Shown: piece after piece, positions 19,144 to 28,434 of the stretch
Layout: every line of letters starts with the position of its first letter
How positions within the stretch are numbered: position 1 is the first letter of the stretch
Source: a candidate division CSSED10-310 bacterium
Lineage (GTDB): Bacteria; CSSED10-310
Length of the DNA stretch: 64,000 bases
NCBI GenBank assembly: GCA_016931515.1
Contig: JAFGEQ010000019.1
Coordinates: 300,295-364,294 of the forward strand
Direction of reading: 5' to 3'
Made by a program: the position numbers and the translations under genes
The notes under the pieces: model-generated
The model's database searches: none
What the model saw: the letters and a program-made list of their open reading frames with translations, nothing else
Told to the model about the DNA's origin: nothing

Positions 19144-22100
19144 ATGAACACGAACAAACTTGTGATTCCGTTCAGAACACTCATCGACCAGGCAGCGGAT
19201 GCACTGATTATCGAGGATGCTTCAGAGAGAATCCTTTACGCCAATCACCGCGCATGCCGATTGTTCGGATTTTCTGAAGCTGAATTGATCTCGATGAAAA
19301 CATCGGACCTCGAAGCGGCGGACATTCCGATTATACCATCGCATATCATCTACTCTAATGATCCGTCATCCGAAAGCGACTCATTTACGACAGTCGCCCG
19401 GCACAAGGATGGAACTACATTCCAGATTGAAGTGTCAATGTCCCGAATAGACCATCATTCAGGCTCGTATATTTTCTCCATCATCCGGGATATCAAGCAG
19501 AAGGATCAGGTTCATCGCCATTTTCGGGAGACCAGTCTTCTTTACCAGAAAATAGTTGAGGATACACTGCAAGGAATCGCTATTTTGTTTCCCGATCCTT
19601 TAAAGTTCGCGTTTGTTAATTACCCGCTCGCAGCCATCTTCGGACGCGCGGTGAAAGAGTTGACCGCGCTGAGTGGCGATAAAATTTTAACTCATCTGCA
19701 TCCCGAGGATCAGTTATCCTTCAGCAATCTCATAAAAGATGTTCTGACAAAACAAGGGGAGCATGCAAACGGTGAATTTCGCATCATACGATCGGATGGC
19801 GAACTCCGATGGGTGGAAATCTCTTGCCGCTGCATTCGTTTCGAAAGTCGGCAGGCGATTCAAGCCAATATCATTGATACGACCGATTCAAAAGAAATAA
19901 AAAACAGGCTGGAGCAGACGCGGGATCAGCTCCAGGCGTTGCTGGATGCCATTCCGGGGGCGGCTTCCTGGATCACATCGGATCTTGTCTATCTCGGTAT
20001 GAATAAACAACTTGCAGACCTGTATGAAAAGCCGCAGTCGTATTTCATAGGAAAGAAAGTTGGATTTTATCGACCGGAGAATGAATTTTTTCGATTTGTT
20101 AAAAAGTTCTTTAGTCAGGACCATGAATCAGCATCTGAGGAAGTTGTTTTACGATTACGTGATAAGTCTCCAATCTACCTGGTTTTCGGTCAGAAATATG
20201 ACAAAGGTCGATCCGCCGTGTTTGTCGCGATTGATATCACTGAACGGAAGGTCGTGGAGGAGGAGTTAAGGAGTTCTGAGGATCGATTCAAACGATTGGT
20301 TGAATACAACCCTGCAGCGATCATTGTCCATTGCAAGGGGATTATCGTTTATGCCAATGCAGCGAGCTTAAGGATGGTAAAAGCAGCCACCGCGGATGAT
20401 GTTGTCGGCAGGGCTGTCATGGATTTTGTTCATCCGGAATTCAGGACACTCGTAATGGAGAGAGTTAAAACAACACAAGAAAACGGAATGGTTGCATCGC
20501 CGCTGGAAGAAAAATTTCTAACCATCGATGGTGAGGCGATCGACGTTGAAGTGACTGCAATTCCGACCGTGTTTAATGAGACACCGGCTACACAGGTTGT
20601 GTTTTGGGATATTACCGAAAAGAAGAAAAGCATTGAGTCGTTGCGGAAATCCGAAGCACTATCGAAGGCAATCATCGAAGGATCGCCGACAGGTGTATCT
20701 GTTCGATCGGCAAACGGTCGCCTGATCAGTGTCAACGACGCCTGGAAGAAGATATGGAAAATTCCAGATCAGGATCTTAGGGACGATTACGAGCGACAGC
20801 GTGAAAAATTAAACTTTGACGAAAGAGATGACTATCTGAAACCCTATCATGAGGAAGTCAGAAGAGTCTATGAGACGGGAGGCTCTTTGCAGATTCCGGA
20901 GATCAAGACCAAGGGAACCAGAAAAGGTTCAACCAAGTGGATCTCGCAGTATTTTTATGCGTTAACGGATGATAATGGTGCTGTGGAACAGGTCGTAATC
21001 CTGACGGCGGATATCACCGCCCGGAAAGAGGCTGCCGAAGCGTTGCAGAAGCGGGACCGCATATTGGAAAGTGTATCCGAGGCGGCCGGGATTTTATTGA
21101 ATACAAAGGACCTGTTGAACGGGTTGAATGATGCAATCAGACGTCTGGGGCGGGGTGCGGATGTGTCGAGGGTCTATGTGTTTAAAAATTCTACCGGTCC
21201 CAGTGATCATCTGATTACTTCCCAGTTGTCGGAGTGGACGGCAGAGGGTATTATTCCACAAATAGACAATCCGGATCTACAGAACTTCGAGCTTTGTGAA
21301 ACCGGGTTCAGCCGGTGGTGTGAGCTGTTACCCAGAGGTCAGATCATTCATGGGTTTGTCGATGAATGCCCTGAATCCGAGCGGTTAATCCTCGAACAGC
21401 AGGATATATTATCGATCCTTGTTGTCCCGATATTCGTGGAAGAAGAATGGTGGGGATTCATTGGATTTGATCATTGTACCGAGAAAAGGACATGGTCTCA
21501 GGCAGAGATCGGTGCGTTGGGATCCGCTGCCGGAATCATCGGATCAACCATCGTCAGGCATCGTCGTGAAGAAGAAATCCAGCGCATTAACAGTGAGTTG
21601 GAACAACGTATTGATGCCCGGACAAATGATCTGCAGCTCACCAATCAAGCTCTCGCAGAATCGATTCAAACTCTCAGAAAAACATATGCTCAACTGATTC
21701 AATCAGAGAAGATGGCGGCATTGGGTAATCTTGTTGCGGGTATTGCTCATGAGATCAAAACGCCCGTTGGAATCGGTGTTACGGCCGCGTCACATCTGCT
21801 TGAAAAATCCGATGAAGTTTTTCGGAATATGAATTCGGATCAGGATCCGGATATCCAGATTTTCATTAAGAGAACGAATGAATCGGCGAAAATAATTCTG
21901 ACTAATCTTCAGCGTGCATCGGATCTGATTCAGAGTTTTAAGCAGGTTGCGGTCGATCAGACCAGCGAGCAGAAACGGGTTTTTTATCTGAAAGAGTATT
22001 TAAATTCGATTATGCTCAGCCTTAAACCGGAACTTAAAAAAGTCGAGCATCTGGAAATCAATATCGACTGCCCGGAATCGTTACGTATTCACGGTCATCC

Positions 22101-22458
22101 CGGGCTGTATTCACAGATCATCTCAAACCTGGTATTGAATTCCATAACGCATGGTTTTGAAAATCGTCATCACGGACTTATAAAGATTATCGTTCAGTCG
22201 GAGGGAAACCGGTTGAAAGTGATTCATGAGGATAATGGATCCGGTATTCCAATTGGGAACCTGAGGAGTATTTTTGAGCCTTTCTTCACCACAAAGAGGG
22301 GACGCGGAGGCACGGGACTGGGTCTGAATCTTGTTTATAACCTGGTGACTAAAAATCTGAACGGTACCATTCGATGTGATTCCGTTCCGGATCAGTCCAC
22401 TCGCTTTACTATCGAGATACCTCTGGATGAAGGAGAAAAGAGCGAACAGACGAGTTGA
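19144..22458 (+). CDS. Multi-PAS/GAF sensor histidine kinase (orphan)
   Basis: 1104 residues. About five PAS domains (roughly 8-120, 135-250, 260-365, 375-490, 500-620), a GAF-like domain (about 640-780) containing VPIFVEEEWWGFIGFDH, a coiled-coil, then HisKA with H869 in GIAHEIKTP and HATPase_c with NLVLNSITHGF, EDNGSGIP and GRGGTGLGLNLV. No membrane helix is seen, so it is a cytoplasmic sensor. No receiver domain is attached and no response-regulator gene lies nearby. ATG 19144 follows an AGGTG a few bases upstream. Signal and partner are unknown. Confidence 0.9.
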   Translation: MNTNKLVIPFRTLIDQAADALIIEDASERILYANHRACRLFGFSEAELISMKTSDLEAADIPIIPSHIIYSNDPSSESDSFTTVARHKDGTTFQIEVSMSRIDHHSGSYIFSIIRDIKQKDQVHRHFRETSLLYQKIVEDTLQGIAILFPDPLKFAFVNYPLAAIFGRAVKELTALSGDKILTHLHPEDQLSFSNLIKDVLTKQGEHANGEFRIIRSDGELRWVEISCRCIRFESRQAIQANIIDTTDSKEIKNRLEQTRDQLQALLDAIPGAASWITSDLVYLGMNKQLADLYEKPQSYFIGKKVGFYRPENEFFRFVKKFFSQDHESASEEVVLRLRDKSPIYLVFGQKYDKGRSAVFVAIDITERKVVEEELRSSEDRFKRLVEYNPAAIIVHCKGIIVYANAASLRMVKAATADDVVGRAVMDFVHPEFRTLVMERVKTTQENGMVASPLEEKFLTIDGEAIDVEVTAIPTVFNETPATQVVFWDITEKKKSIESLRKSEALSKAIIEGSPTGVSVRSANGRLISVNDAWKKIWKIPDQDLRDDYERQREKLNFDERDDYLKPYHEEVRRVYETGGSLQIPEIKTKGTRKGSTKWISQYFYALTDDNGAVEQVVILTADITARKEAAEALQKRDRILESVSEAAGILLNTKDLLNGLNDAIRRLGRGADVSRVYVFKNSTGPSDHLITSQLSEWTAEGIIPQIDNPDLQNFELCETGFSRWCELLPRGQIIHGFVDECPESERLILEQQDILSILVVPIFVEEEWWGFIGFDHCTEKRTWSQAEIGALGSAAGIIGSTIVRHRREEEIQRINSELEQRIDARTNDLQLTNQALAESIQTLRKTYAQLIQSEKMAALGNLVAGIAHEIKTPVGIGVTAASHLLEKSDEVFRNMNSDQDPDIQIFIKRTNESAKIILTNLQRASDLIQSFKQVAVDQTSEQKRVFYLKEYLNSIMLSLKPELKKVEHLEINIDCPESLRIHGHPGLYSQIISNLVLNSITHGFENRHHGLIKIIVQSEGNRLKVIHEDNGSGIPIGNLRSIFEPFFTTKRGRGGTGLGLNLVYNLVTKNLNGTIRCDSVPDQSTRFTIEIPLDEGEKSEQTS

Positions 22459-22491
22459 CATCATCCACCGACAATCTTGATTATTAATTAT

Positions 22492-22526
22492 CCCAGATCC
22501 CAGATCCCAGATCCCAGATCCCAGAT
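22492..22526. repeat. Five tandem copies of the heptamer CCCAGAT
   Basis: Five exact, adjacent 7-base copies between the histidine kinase stop and the terminator of the lamin-tail gene. A simple repeat likely to vary in copy number; no function seen. Confidence 0.9.
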
Positions 22527-22661
22527 CAAAATCGTTACAATGCTCTGTTCAATTGATCCGGTTCCGATCCTGAATATAAATCCTTATAAATACAGGAATA
22601 TACATCCGGAATTGTATAAACACTGACTGTTGCACCCTGGTCGATCTGGACGATTGGCAGC

Positions 22662-22696
22662 ATAAAAAATCGCCGGTCATTTTCGACCGGCGATTT
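22662..22696 (-). terminator. Rho-independent terminator of the lamin-tail dockerin gene
   Basis: A 12-bp perfect stem (22667-22678 with 22685-22696) and 6-base loop; read on the minus strand the stem is followed by a run of T. It lies 26 bases past the stop of the gene at 22723-24108. Confidence 0.85.
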
Positions 22697-22722
22697 CATC
22701 ATTCGCTACGTGGAAAGGAAAG

Positions 22723-24108
22723 TCAGATCAGCGGATCAAAACACGTTGCCAATCCCAGAACGGCAAGGAAGATATTCTGGGCATCGCCGGCTGTGATCTG
22801 GGAATCATTATTACAATCCGCAGCGCATTCCTGATCGGGTGTCGGCGTCATCAGTCCAAGAACGATCAGGAAACATTGCTGTGCATCCGTTGCAGTAAGA
22901 CTTCCATCCTGGTTTACATCGCCGTCGTGTGGGCAGGGTCCGGTTGTCGGAGTCACCGTGGGGGTACCCGGAGTCGGCGTTTCGGTTGGCTCCGGCGGTG
23001 TGGTCGGAGTCGGCGTCGGTTCAATTGGTGCTGCCTGGTTGATTCCGCCCGGTGTCAGCAGACCGACCTGGAAGTCCGTCAGATTATCGTCGGTATCCAC
23101 TCCGTCCGGAATTCGTGAATAATCGTACTGCGGATCAATAATCGGTGCCGGGGATCCTTCACCGGCAAATATTGCGGATGAAAAATCACCATATCCCATT
23201 GCGTCGACCACCACTTCATTCATTCGAAGCTGGATGCTGTCCGGTCCGTTCTGGTAATCTGCATTCGTGCTGATCATATCGTAGTTGGCAACCGTATCGT
23301 CCTGGGCGATAACGAAAAATCCATCGGAAGGAATGGAATATCCGGTCAGATCGATGACCTGGTAATCCACGCCGCCGTTACCGTTGACACCGACGATACT
23401 GTAGTTATCCAGAGATACACCGCCCGGATAATATAGTTCAATAAAACACCCTGCATCTGTCCCGACACTGTTTATGAACACTTCGTTTAGTTTGATGGCT
23501 GATACCGGAGGAGGTGTGGGGGTCGGGCCGGTTGGAGTCGCCGTTGGTGGCGGCGTATCCGTCGGGGTCGGGGTCGGTTCCCCTTGTCCATGCTCTATGA
23601 CGGATGCGAAATCGGCATATCCGCCAAAAGCAGAGTCCGCATATGCCCGAATGCGGCACCGGGCATTCACTGCATCGGTCGGTGCCTGAACATGTCCTGA
23701 CGTTACCATTTCATATGATCCAAAACCGGTCGTGTAAAAGGTACCGACTCCGCCTATCGCGGATCCCCCGGAGTCAAGCCAGTTGATATAAATGCCTATA
23801 CTGCCGGCAACTGTCGGTCCAAACAGATAGACTGAAAATTCATATTCATAGCCTTCCGTGACCGGGACAATCTGGAAGATTCCGCGATTTTGAGACGAAG
23901 TTGCTGCCAATCCGGCACTGTACGTCCCATCATAAACAGGGTCTGTTTCCTGGGTGATTGTGACACCGGTTTCACCTTCCCATGACACCGGTAATCCTGA
24001 ATCCCACGACTCAAAACTTGGATTAAGAAGCAAATTCTGACAAAAAGCACCCGGCACCGCCATTAAGGCGAGACAGGCAAACATCGCCATTACTCTCCAT
24101 ACCTTCAT
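22723..24108 (-). CDS. Secreted lamin-tail-domain protein with C-terminal dockerin-like module
   Basis: 461 residues with an N-terminal signal peptide (hydrophobic core to about residue 23). Residues about 25-175 look like a carbohydrate-binding-type jelly roll (NLLLNPSFESWDSGLP start). A PTPTDTPP linker follows, then a lamin-tail domain (about 203-365: IKLNEVFINSVGTDAGCFIELYYP type). A second linker leads to residues about 391-461, a duplicated calcium-loop module: DGDVNQDGSLTATDAQ and DCNNDSQITAGDAQ. That module has the D-x-N-x-D-G-x-x-x-x-x-D pattern of type I dockerins. AGGAGG precedes the ATG. Proposed role: an extracellular binding protein docking on the cohesin scaffold encoded next to it. 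Confidence 0.8.
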   Translation of the reverse strand: MKVWRVMAMFACLALMAVPGAFCQNLLLNPSFESWDSGLPVSWEGETGVTITQETDPVYDGTYSAGLAATSSQNRGIFQIVPVTEGYEYEFSVYLFGPTVAGSIGIYINWLDSGGSAIGGVGTFYTTGFGSYEMVTSGHVQAPTDAVNARCRIRAYADSAFGGYADFASVIEHGQGEPTPTPTDTPPPTATPTGPTPTPPPVSAIKLNEVFINSVGTDAGCFIELYYPGGVSLDNYSIVGVNGNGGVDYQVIDLTGYSIPSDGFFVIAQDDTVANYDMISTNADYQNGPDSIQLRMNEVVVDAMGYGDFSSAIFAGEGSPAPIIDPQYDYSRIPDGVDTDDNLTDFQVGLLTPGGINQAAPIEPTPTPTTPPEPTETPTPGTPTVTPTTGPCPHDGDVNQDGSLTATDAQQCFLIVLGLMTPTPDQECAADCNNDSQITAGDAQNIFLAVLGLATCFDPLI

Positions 24109-24247
24109 TAAAATAACCTCCTAAAAAATGGTTGTTGACTTGATTTAACGGAAACCCGACCGCTGGAGCACGACATGTTTGTTTCGCTCTCGTATCTGAT
24201 CCGTTTCCTGATAATTCTAATCATCAGTTACGAATTCGTCAAATGGC

Positions 24248-24279
24248 AAAAAAAAAGCAGCCCGGTTTACGGGCTGCTT
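24248..24279 (-). terminator. Rho-independent terminator of the cohesin scaffold gene
   Basis: A 10-bp stem (24255-24264 with 24270-24279), loop of 5, followed on the minus strand by nine T. It lies just past the stop of the scaffold gene, so the scaffold and the lamin-tail gene are separate transcription units. Confidence 0.9.
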
Positions 24280-24302
24280 GATTCATCCGCTTGGTCTAAC
24301 GA

Positions 24303-27300
24303 TCAGTCGGAATATCCGAACGTGACATATCCGTAGTCACCAACGAGATTATCCATCTCGGGTGTCAGCAGAGCGCTGTAAAATTCCAGCCCCGCTGCGG
24401 ACCCGTCGACTGTAGGCCATGTGAACGGCTCCAGTGCATAGAAGGACGTCAGGCCTGTGTTGAAATCCATGATTTCATAGTCAAATACCATCTCCCATGA
24501 CGGCCAGAACCAGAATTGACCATAAACCCCCAGAAGAACCGCTGTCGGAACATCCGTCATATCCATACCGGTGTCATTGCAGACATGGCACATCAGCCAG
24601 AAGGTGTTGCCGGCGTGATAAGGTTCACTTTGTGACAGCTCAAGATGCGTTCCAAGCCAGTCGCAAGGTTGGGTTGCCGTCGGTGTTGGCGTCGGTGTAT
24701 TCGTTGGAGGCACAGTTGTCGGGGTACTGGTTGGAGTGCGAGTCGGTGTATTCGTCGGTGTTCGGGTTGATGTGGGTGTCTGCGTCGGCGTGGGTGTACT
24801 CGTCGGAGGAACCCAGGTTGCGGTCGGAGTCGGTGTCATTGACGGTGTTGGAGTGTTGGTTGCGGTCGGTGTGCTGGTCGGAGTGGTTCCTGTTGGAGTG
24901 GCGGTTGGGCTGGTACCGCAATCATAGGTGAACGTTCCGTCGTAGTCATCGAAGTCGATGATGTCATCCCGGAACGTATTCAGATCGAGTGTTGAGATCT
25001 GACCTTCGTAACAATCAGGACATATGACTTCGAATGTCAGTGTCGCAAGAATACCGTTGCTGCCGGCTGAAACCGGATCAACCGCGAATCCGGCAATGAT
25101 AACATCGCCGGCGGTTGCTTCGTTGCAGTCGAACATGATCCATCCGCCCGGAGGAGTAATATCGCCTGCAACACAGGAATCATAGGCCAGGATGGATGTA
25201 TCGAATCCAACATGCAGTGTGAATGCATCGACATCGGTATTTTCATTGTTTATCAGCAGATTCACCTGGATCATATCAGTCAGGCAGCCTTGTGAATCCT
25301 GGGCCAGAATCCAGTCACCCGGTGCCGGAGTGTTTGTTGCAACCGGCGTGTTCGTCGGTTGAACCGGTGTGTTGGTCGGCGGAGACTGGGTCGGTGTCGA
25401 TGTTGGAGATCCGCCGCAATCGTAGGTGAAGACACCGTCATGTGTTTCGAATGCGGCAATGTCGTCAGCCGTGCTGAGTATATTAAGATCACTCATCATA
25501 CCTTGCGTGCATCCCGGACAATCAACAACGAATGTCAATTCGACCAGGTAACCGTTGCCGCCTGCAGCAATGGGGTTCAACGCGAATCCGCCGATTGTTA
25601 TGTCACCGGCTGTCGCCTCGTTGCAACCGAACATCGTCCATCCACCCGGAGGCAGAAGGTTGCCGGCAACACAGGAGTCGTAGGACAGCATATTCGTGTC
25701 GAAACCCAGGTGCAGGGTGAATGCATCGACATCTGTATATGCGTTGTTCATCTGAATGCGCACGACTATCTGGTCATCATTACATCCGGCGGCATTTTCA
25801 ACAAGCAGCCAGTCACCCGGTGCCGGAGTGTTTGTTGCAACCGGCGTGTTCGTCGGTTGAACCGGTGTGTTGGTCGGTGGAACAGGCGTATTGGTTGGTG
25901 AACCGCCGCAGTGATACGTGAAAGTGCCGTCTTCGGAATCGAACGTGACAATATCGTCCGACATGCTTAACACGGTTACCGAAGACGTATCGCCTTCGTT
26001 GCATGTCGTGCAAATAACGTCGAATGTCATGCGAACCAGGACGCCGTATGATCCCGTGGGAATGGCCTCGATTGCGAATCCCGCTGCAGTGATATCTCCG
26101 GTTGCCGCTTCGTTACAGTCGAACAGAATCCATCCTCCGGCAGGAGCCAGATCGGCCTCGCAGGATATATAATCCAGAACGGATGTGTCATAGCCGATGT
26201 GCATAGTGAATGCATCCACTTCCGTGCTCGGGTTGGCAATCATCACATCAATCAGAATCTGATCGCCGATGCATCCTGAAGAATCAAGTATGATGATCGA
26301 ATCATCAGTCGGCGGTGTGCTCGTCGGCCCCGGAGTGTTCGTTGACACAGGTGTGTTTGTGGGCGCCGGCGTATGGGTTGCCTGAGGCGTATTTGTGGGT
26401 TGGGGCGTTCCACTGCAGCTGTAGGTGAAAACACCGTCGATCGACATGAAAGCAGACAGATCGTCCGACAGGCTGAGAACAGCCAGATCGCTCTGATCAC
26501 CCTGTATACAACTGGCGCACGTGATATTAAATGTCAATCGAACGAGTATGCCATCCGATCCGGTCGGAATTGCCGTGAGAGCGAATCCCGCTGCGGTGAT
26601 ATCCCCGGCGGTGGCTTCGTTACAGTCAAACATGGTCCACCCGCCGCTGGGTTCCAGTACGGATGTACACGATACGTACGAGAGCATGGATGTGTCGTAA
26701 CCGACATGCATTGTGAAGGCATCCACTTCAGTCACCGGATTCTGCATGACGACGTCGACAAAGATCTGATCTCCCGTGCAACCCATGGCATCCGAGATCG
26801 CGATTACATCGTTCATCGATGGCGTCGGAGTGTTTGTCGGCGGAATCGGCGTATTCGTTGGTGGAACGGGCGTATTTGTTGCAACCGGTGTATTCGTCGG
26901 TGGGAGCGGTGTATTGGTTGGAGGCAGCGGTGTATTGGTTGCTGCCGGTGTATTCGTTGGTGATGACCCGCACGTGAAGGTGAATGTTCCCGATGTCGGA
27001 GTAAATCCGGCAACGTCGTCGGCGAGCGACAGGATACTCAGATCGGAATCGTCACCTTCCGAACATGACCCGCATGTGACAGTAAAAGTTAAAACGGCAA
27101 TCGTACCATTACTACCGGCCGGAATCACACCACTGACATCGAATGCTGCGATAGTGATATCGCCCGGAACAGCCTCGTTTGCACCGAACATCGTCCATCC
27201 ATCGCCGCCTGGCGTCAGTGTCCCAACGGCACCTGACACAAAATCAAGCATCGCGGTGTCGTATCCGATATGAATTGTTGCTGCGTCAATGGCAGTATCT

Positions 27301-27470
27301 TCATTTATGATACTGACATCAACTATGACGGTATCATCAGTGCATCCCTCGACATCGTTCAGGAAAATTGAATCCGCCCTTGATGCAAGGACGGGATTCG
27401 CGGCCAGGCCGATCAGGATCAGCCATGCCGCAAGAAAAGTCAAAATAGACAGCCCACCTCGGTTTTTCAT
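24303..27470 (-). CDS. Scaffold protein with five cohesin-like domains and C-terminal FWPxW module
   Basis: 1055 residues from the ATG at 27470 (GGAGG just upstream); a signal peptide ends near residue 30. Five homologous domains of about 130 residues follow at roughly 33-167, 221-352, 391-521, 554-686 and 718-850, separated by PTNTP linkers. Each shows the cohesin pattern: V/D-rich strand, DAFTLHxGFDTSxL, [17 protein letters not shown], AGFA, GxLxxLTFxV, then DDxxxFDxxDGTFTY. Each also has a GC near its start and a CxxC, suggesting disulfides. After a long PTPT linker, residues about 935-1055 are the FWPxW module. Cohesins bind dockerins; five dockerin-like proteins are encoded nearby. Surface scaffold role is inferred. 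Confidence 0.87.
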   Translation of the reverse strand: MKNRGGLSILTFLAAWLILIGLAANPVLASRADSIFLNDVEGCTDDTVIVDVSIINEDTAIDAATIHIGYDTAMLDFVSGAVGTLTPGGDGWTMFGANEAVPGDITIAAFDVSGVIPAGSNGTIAVLTFTVTCGSCSEGDDSDLSILSLADDVAGFTPTSGTFTFTCGSSPTNTPAATNTPLPPTNTPLPPTNTPVATNTPVPPTNTPIPPTNTPTPSMNDVIAISDAMGCTGDQIFVDVVMQNPVTEVDAFTMHVGYDTSMLSYVSCTSVLEPSGGWTMFDCNEATAGDITAAGFALTAIPTGSDGILVRLTFNITCASCIQGDQSDLAVLSLSDDLSAFMSIDGVFTYSCSGTPQPTNTPQATHTPAPTNTPVSTNTPGPTSTPPTDDSIIILDSSGCIGDQILIDVMIANPSTEVDAFTMHIGYDTSVLDYISCEADLAPAGGWILFDCNEAATGDITAAGFAIEAIPTGSYGVLVRMTFDVICTTCNEGDTSSVTVLSMSDDIVTFDSEDGTFTYHCGGSPTNTPVPPTNTPVQPTNTPVATNTPAPGDWLLVENAAGCNDDQIVVRIQMNNAYTDVDAFTLHLGFDTNMLSYDSCVAGNLLPPGGWTMFGCNEATAGDITIGGFALNPIAAGGNGYLVELTFVVDCPGCTQGMMSDLNILSTADDIAAFETHDGVFTYDCGGSPTSTPTQSPPTNTPVQPTNTPVATNTPAPGDWILAQDSQGCLTDMIQVNLLINNENTDVDAFTLHVGFDTSILAYDSCVAGDITPPGGWIMFDCNEATAGDVIIAGFAVDPVSAGSNGILATLTFEVICPDCYEGQISTLDLNTFRDDIIDFDDYDGTFTYDCGTSPTATPTGTTPTSTPTATNTPTPSMTPTPTATWVPPTSTPTPTQTPTSTRTPTNTPTRTPTSTPTTVPPTNTPTPTPTATQPCDWLGTHLELSQSEPYHAGNTFWLMCHVCNDTGMDMTDVPTAVLLGVYGQFWFWPSWEMVFDYEIMDFNTGLTSFYALEPFTWPTVDGSAAGLEFYSALLTPEMDNLVGDYGYVTFGYSD
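24921..27374 (-). repeat. Five cohesin-domain repeats with PTNTP linkers
   Basis: Tandem protein repeats inside the scaffold gene. The domains are clearly homologous at the protein level, with the last four more alike (GGW-x-x-FxCNEA core) and the first diverged (FGANEA). Linkers are low-complexity Pro/Thr/Asn. Confidence 0.85.
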
Positions 27471-27872
27471 GCAGCCTCCAGTTTCTGATAGTTGGAATAA
27501 AGTTGTTTCCAATTTATCCGGTCAAAACTATTCCAATAAATTTCATGGCAAATTGATTGATGATCCATATCTGAAAAAGCAGACCTCCCTTCCGATTGAA
27601 AAAAACCATTGGGATGATCCATAAGATCACCACCCCTGCCCCGCGTGTATGCGAAATTCATTCCAACTCAGGAAAGCTTGGAGTACATTCCTCGACCGGT
27701 TATTTCGGGAGTTGAAAGTGCATCGGACAAGCCCCATTGTTACAAATCCGTCCTGAATTCCGACGCTCAATCCAGTTACAGTTTCATTCCGGCATAACAA
27801 TCGTTAATATTGGATCATCGGCGTCCGGATCAACCGGACATGTCGCATTGTGAATGGATGCTGAGATCTGCA
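27471..27872. other. Divergent intergenic region between the scaffold gene and arfB
   Basis: About 400 bases with no credible gene; short open frames here lack ribosome sites and recognisable content. It should contain the scaffold promoter and possibly a long leader, but I can identify no promoter hexamers or structured leader with confidence. Confidence 0.3.
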
Positions 27873-28307
27873 ATGGATGATCTGATTGTAAATGAGAGTA
27901 TAAGAATTTCCTTGTCCGAAATCGAATGGGTGTTTTCGCGAAGCGGCGGTCCGGGTGGGCAAAATGTCAACAAAGTGTCCACCCGAGTTACACTGATGTT
28001 TAATGTCAAGAATTCATCAGGGTTGAACGAGGATCAAAAAAAGCGGATCTTCGAGAAGAAACGCCATTTTATCGATAAGCAGGGAATATTCAGGATCAAC
28101 GTGGATAAGGAAAGATCCCAACTCCGTAACAGGGAGATAGCCGTAGAGCGGCTGCGAGCGCATATACTGGATGCTCTTATGGAGGAAAAAGACAGAATAC
28201 CGACAACCGTTCCATGGGTTGTCGAAGAACGGCGACTAAAGAAAAAAAAGTCCCGCAGTCGCATCAAAGAGTCCCGCAAAACGGATATCCCTTGGGAATG
28301 TGAATAG
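27873..28307 (+). CDS. arfB: Alternative ribosome-rescue factor ArfB-like (RF-1 domain)
   Basis: About 144 residues with the catalytic GGQ motif in RSGGPGGQNVNKVST, then RINVDKERSQLRNREIA and a basic C-terminal tail (RRLKKKKSRSRIKESRK). These are the marks of ArfB/YaeJ, which enters stalled ribosomes with its basic tail in the mRNA channel and hydrolyses peptidyl-tRNA. The frame opens at 27810, but ATG 27873 gives the family-like N-terminus. No strong ribosome site is seen. It is a housekeeping gene lying inside the secreted-protein block. Confidence 0.85.
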   Translation: MDDLIVNESIRISLSEIEWVFSRSGGPGGQNVNKVSTRVTLMFNVKNSSGLNEDQKKRIFEKKRHFIDKQGIFRINVDKERSQLRNREIAVERLRAHILDALMEEKDRIPTTVPWVVEERRLKKKKSRSRIKESRKTDIPWECE

Positions 28308-28434
28308 TTTAAAGAAGCAATTCATATTGTTTATCTTATTTGAAATATTTATAATAAAACATCTGGGTGATGAAGGAAACCAGATTCGCAAAATCATTCA
28401 TGGACTGAGATAAGTATCTTGGAAGGAGGATCAG

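Noticed and set aside
26373-26963. Long plus-strand open frames opposite the scaffold gene (also 25359-25901 and 26776-27273)
   Set aside because: Arg/Cys/Val-Gly-rich translations produced by the complement of PTNTP linkers and cohesin repeats; no ribosome sites and no domains.
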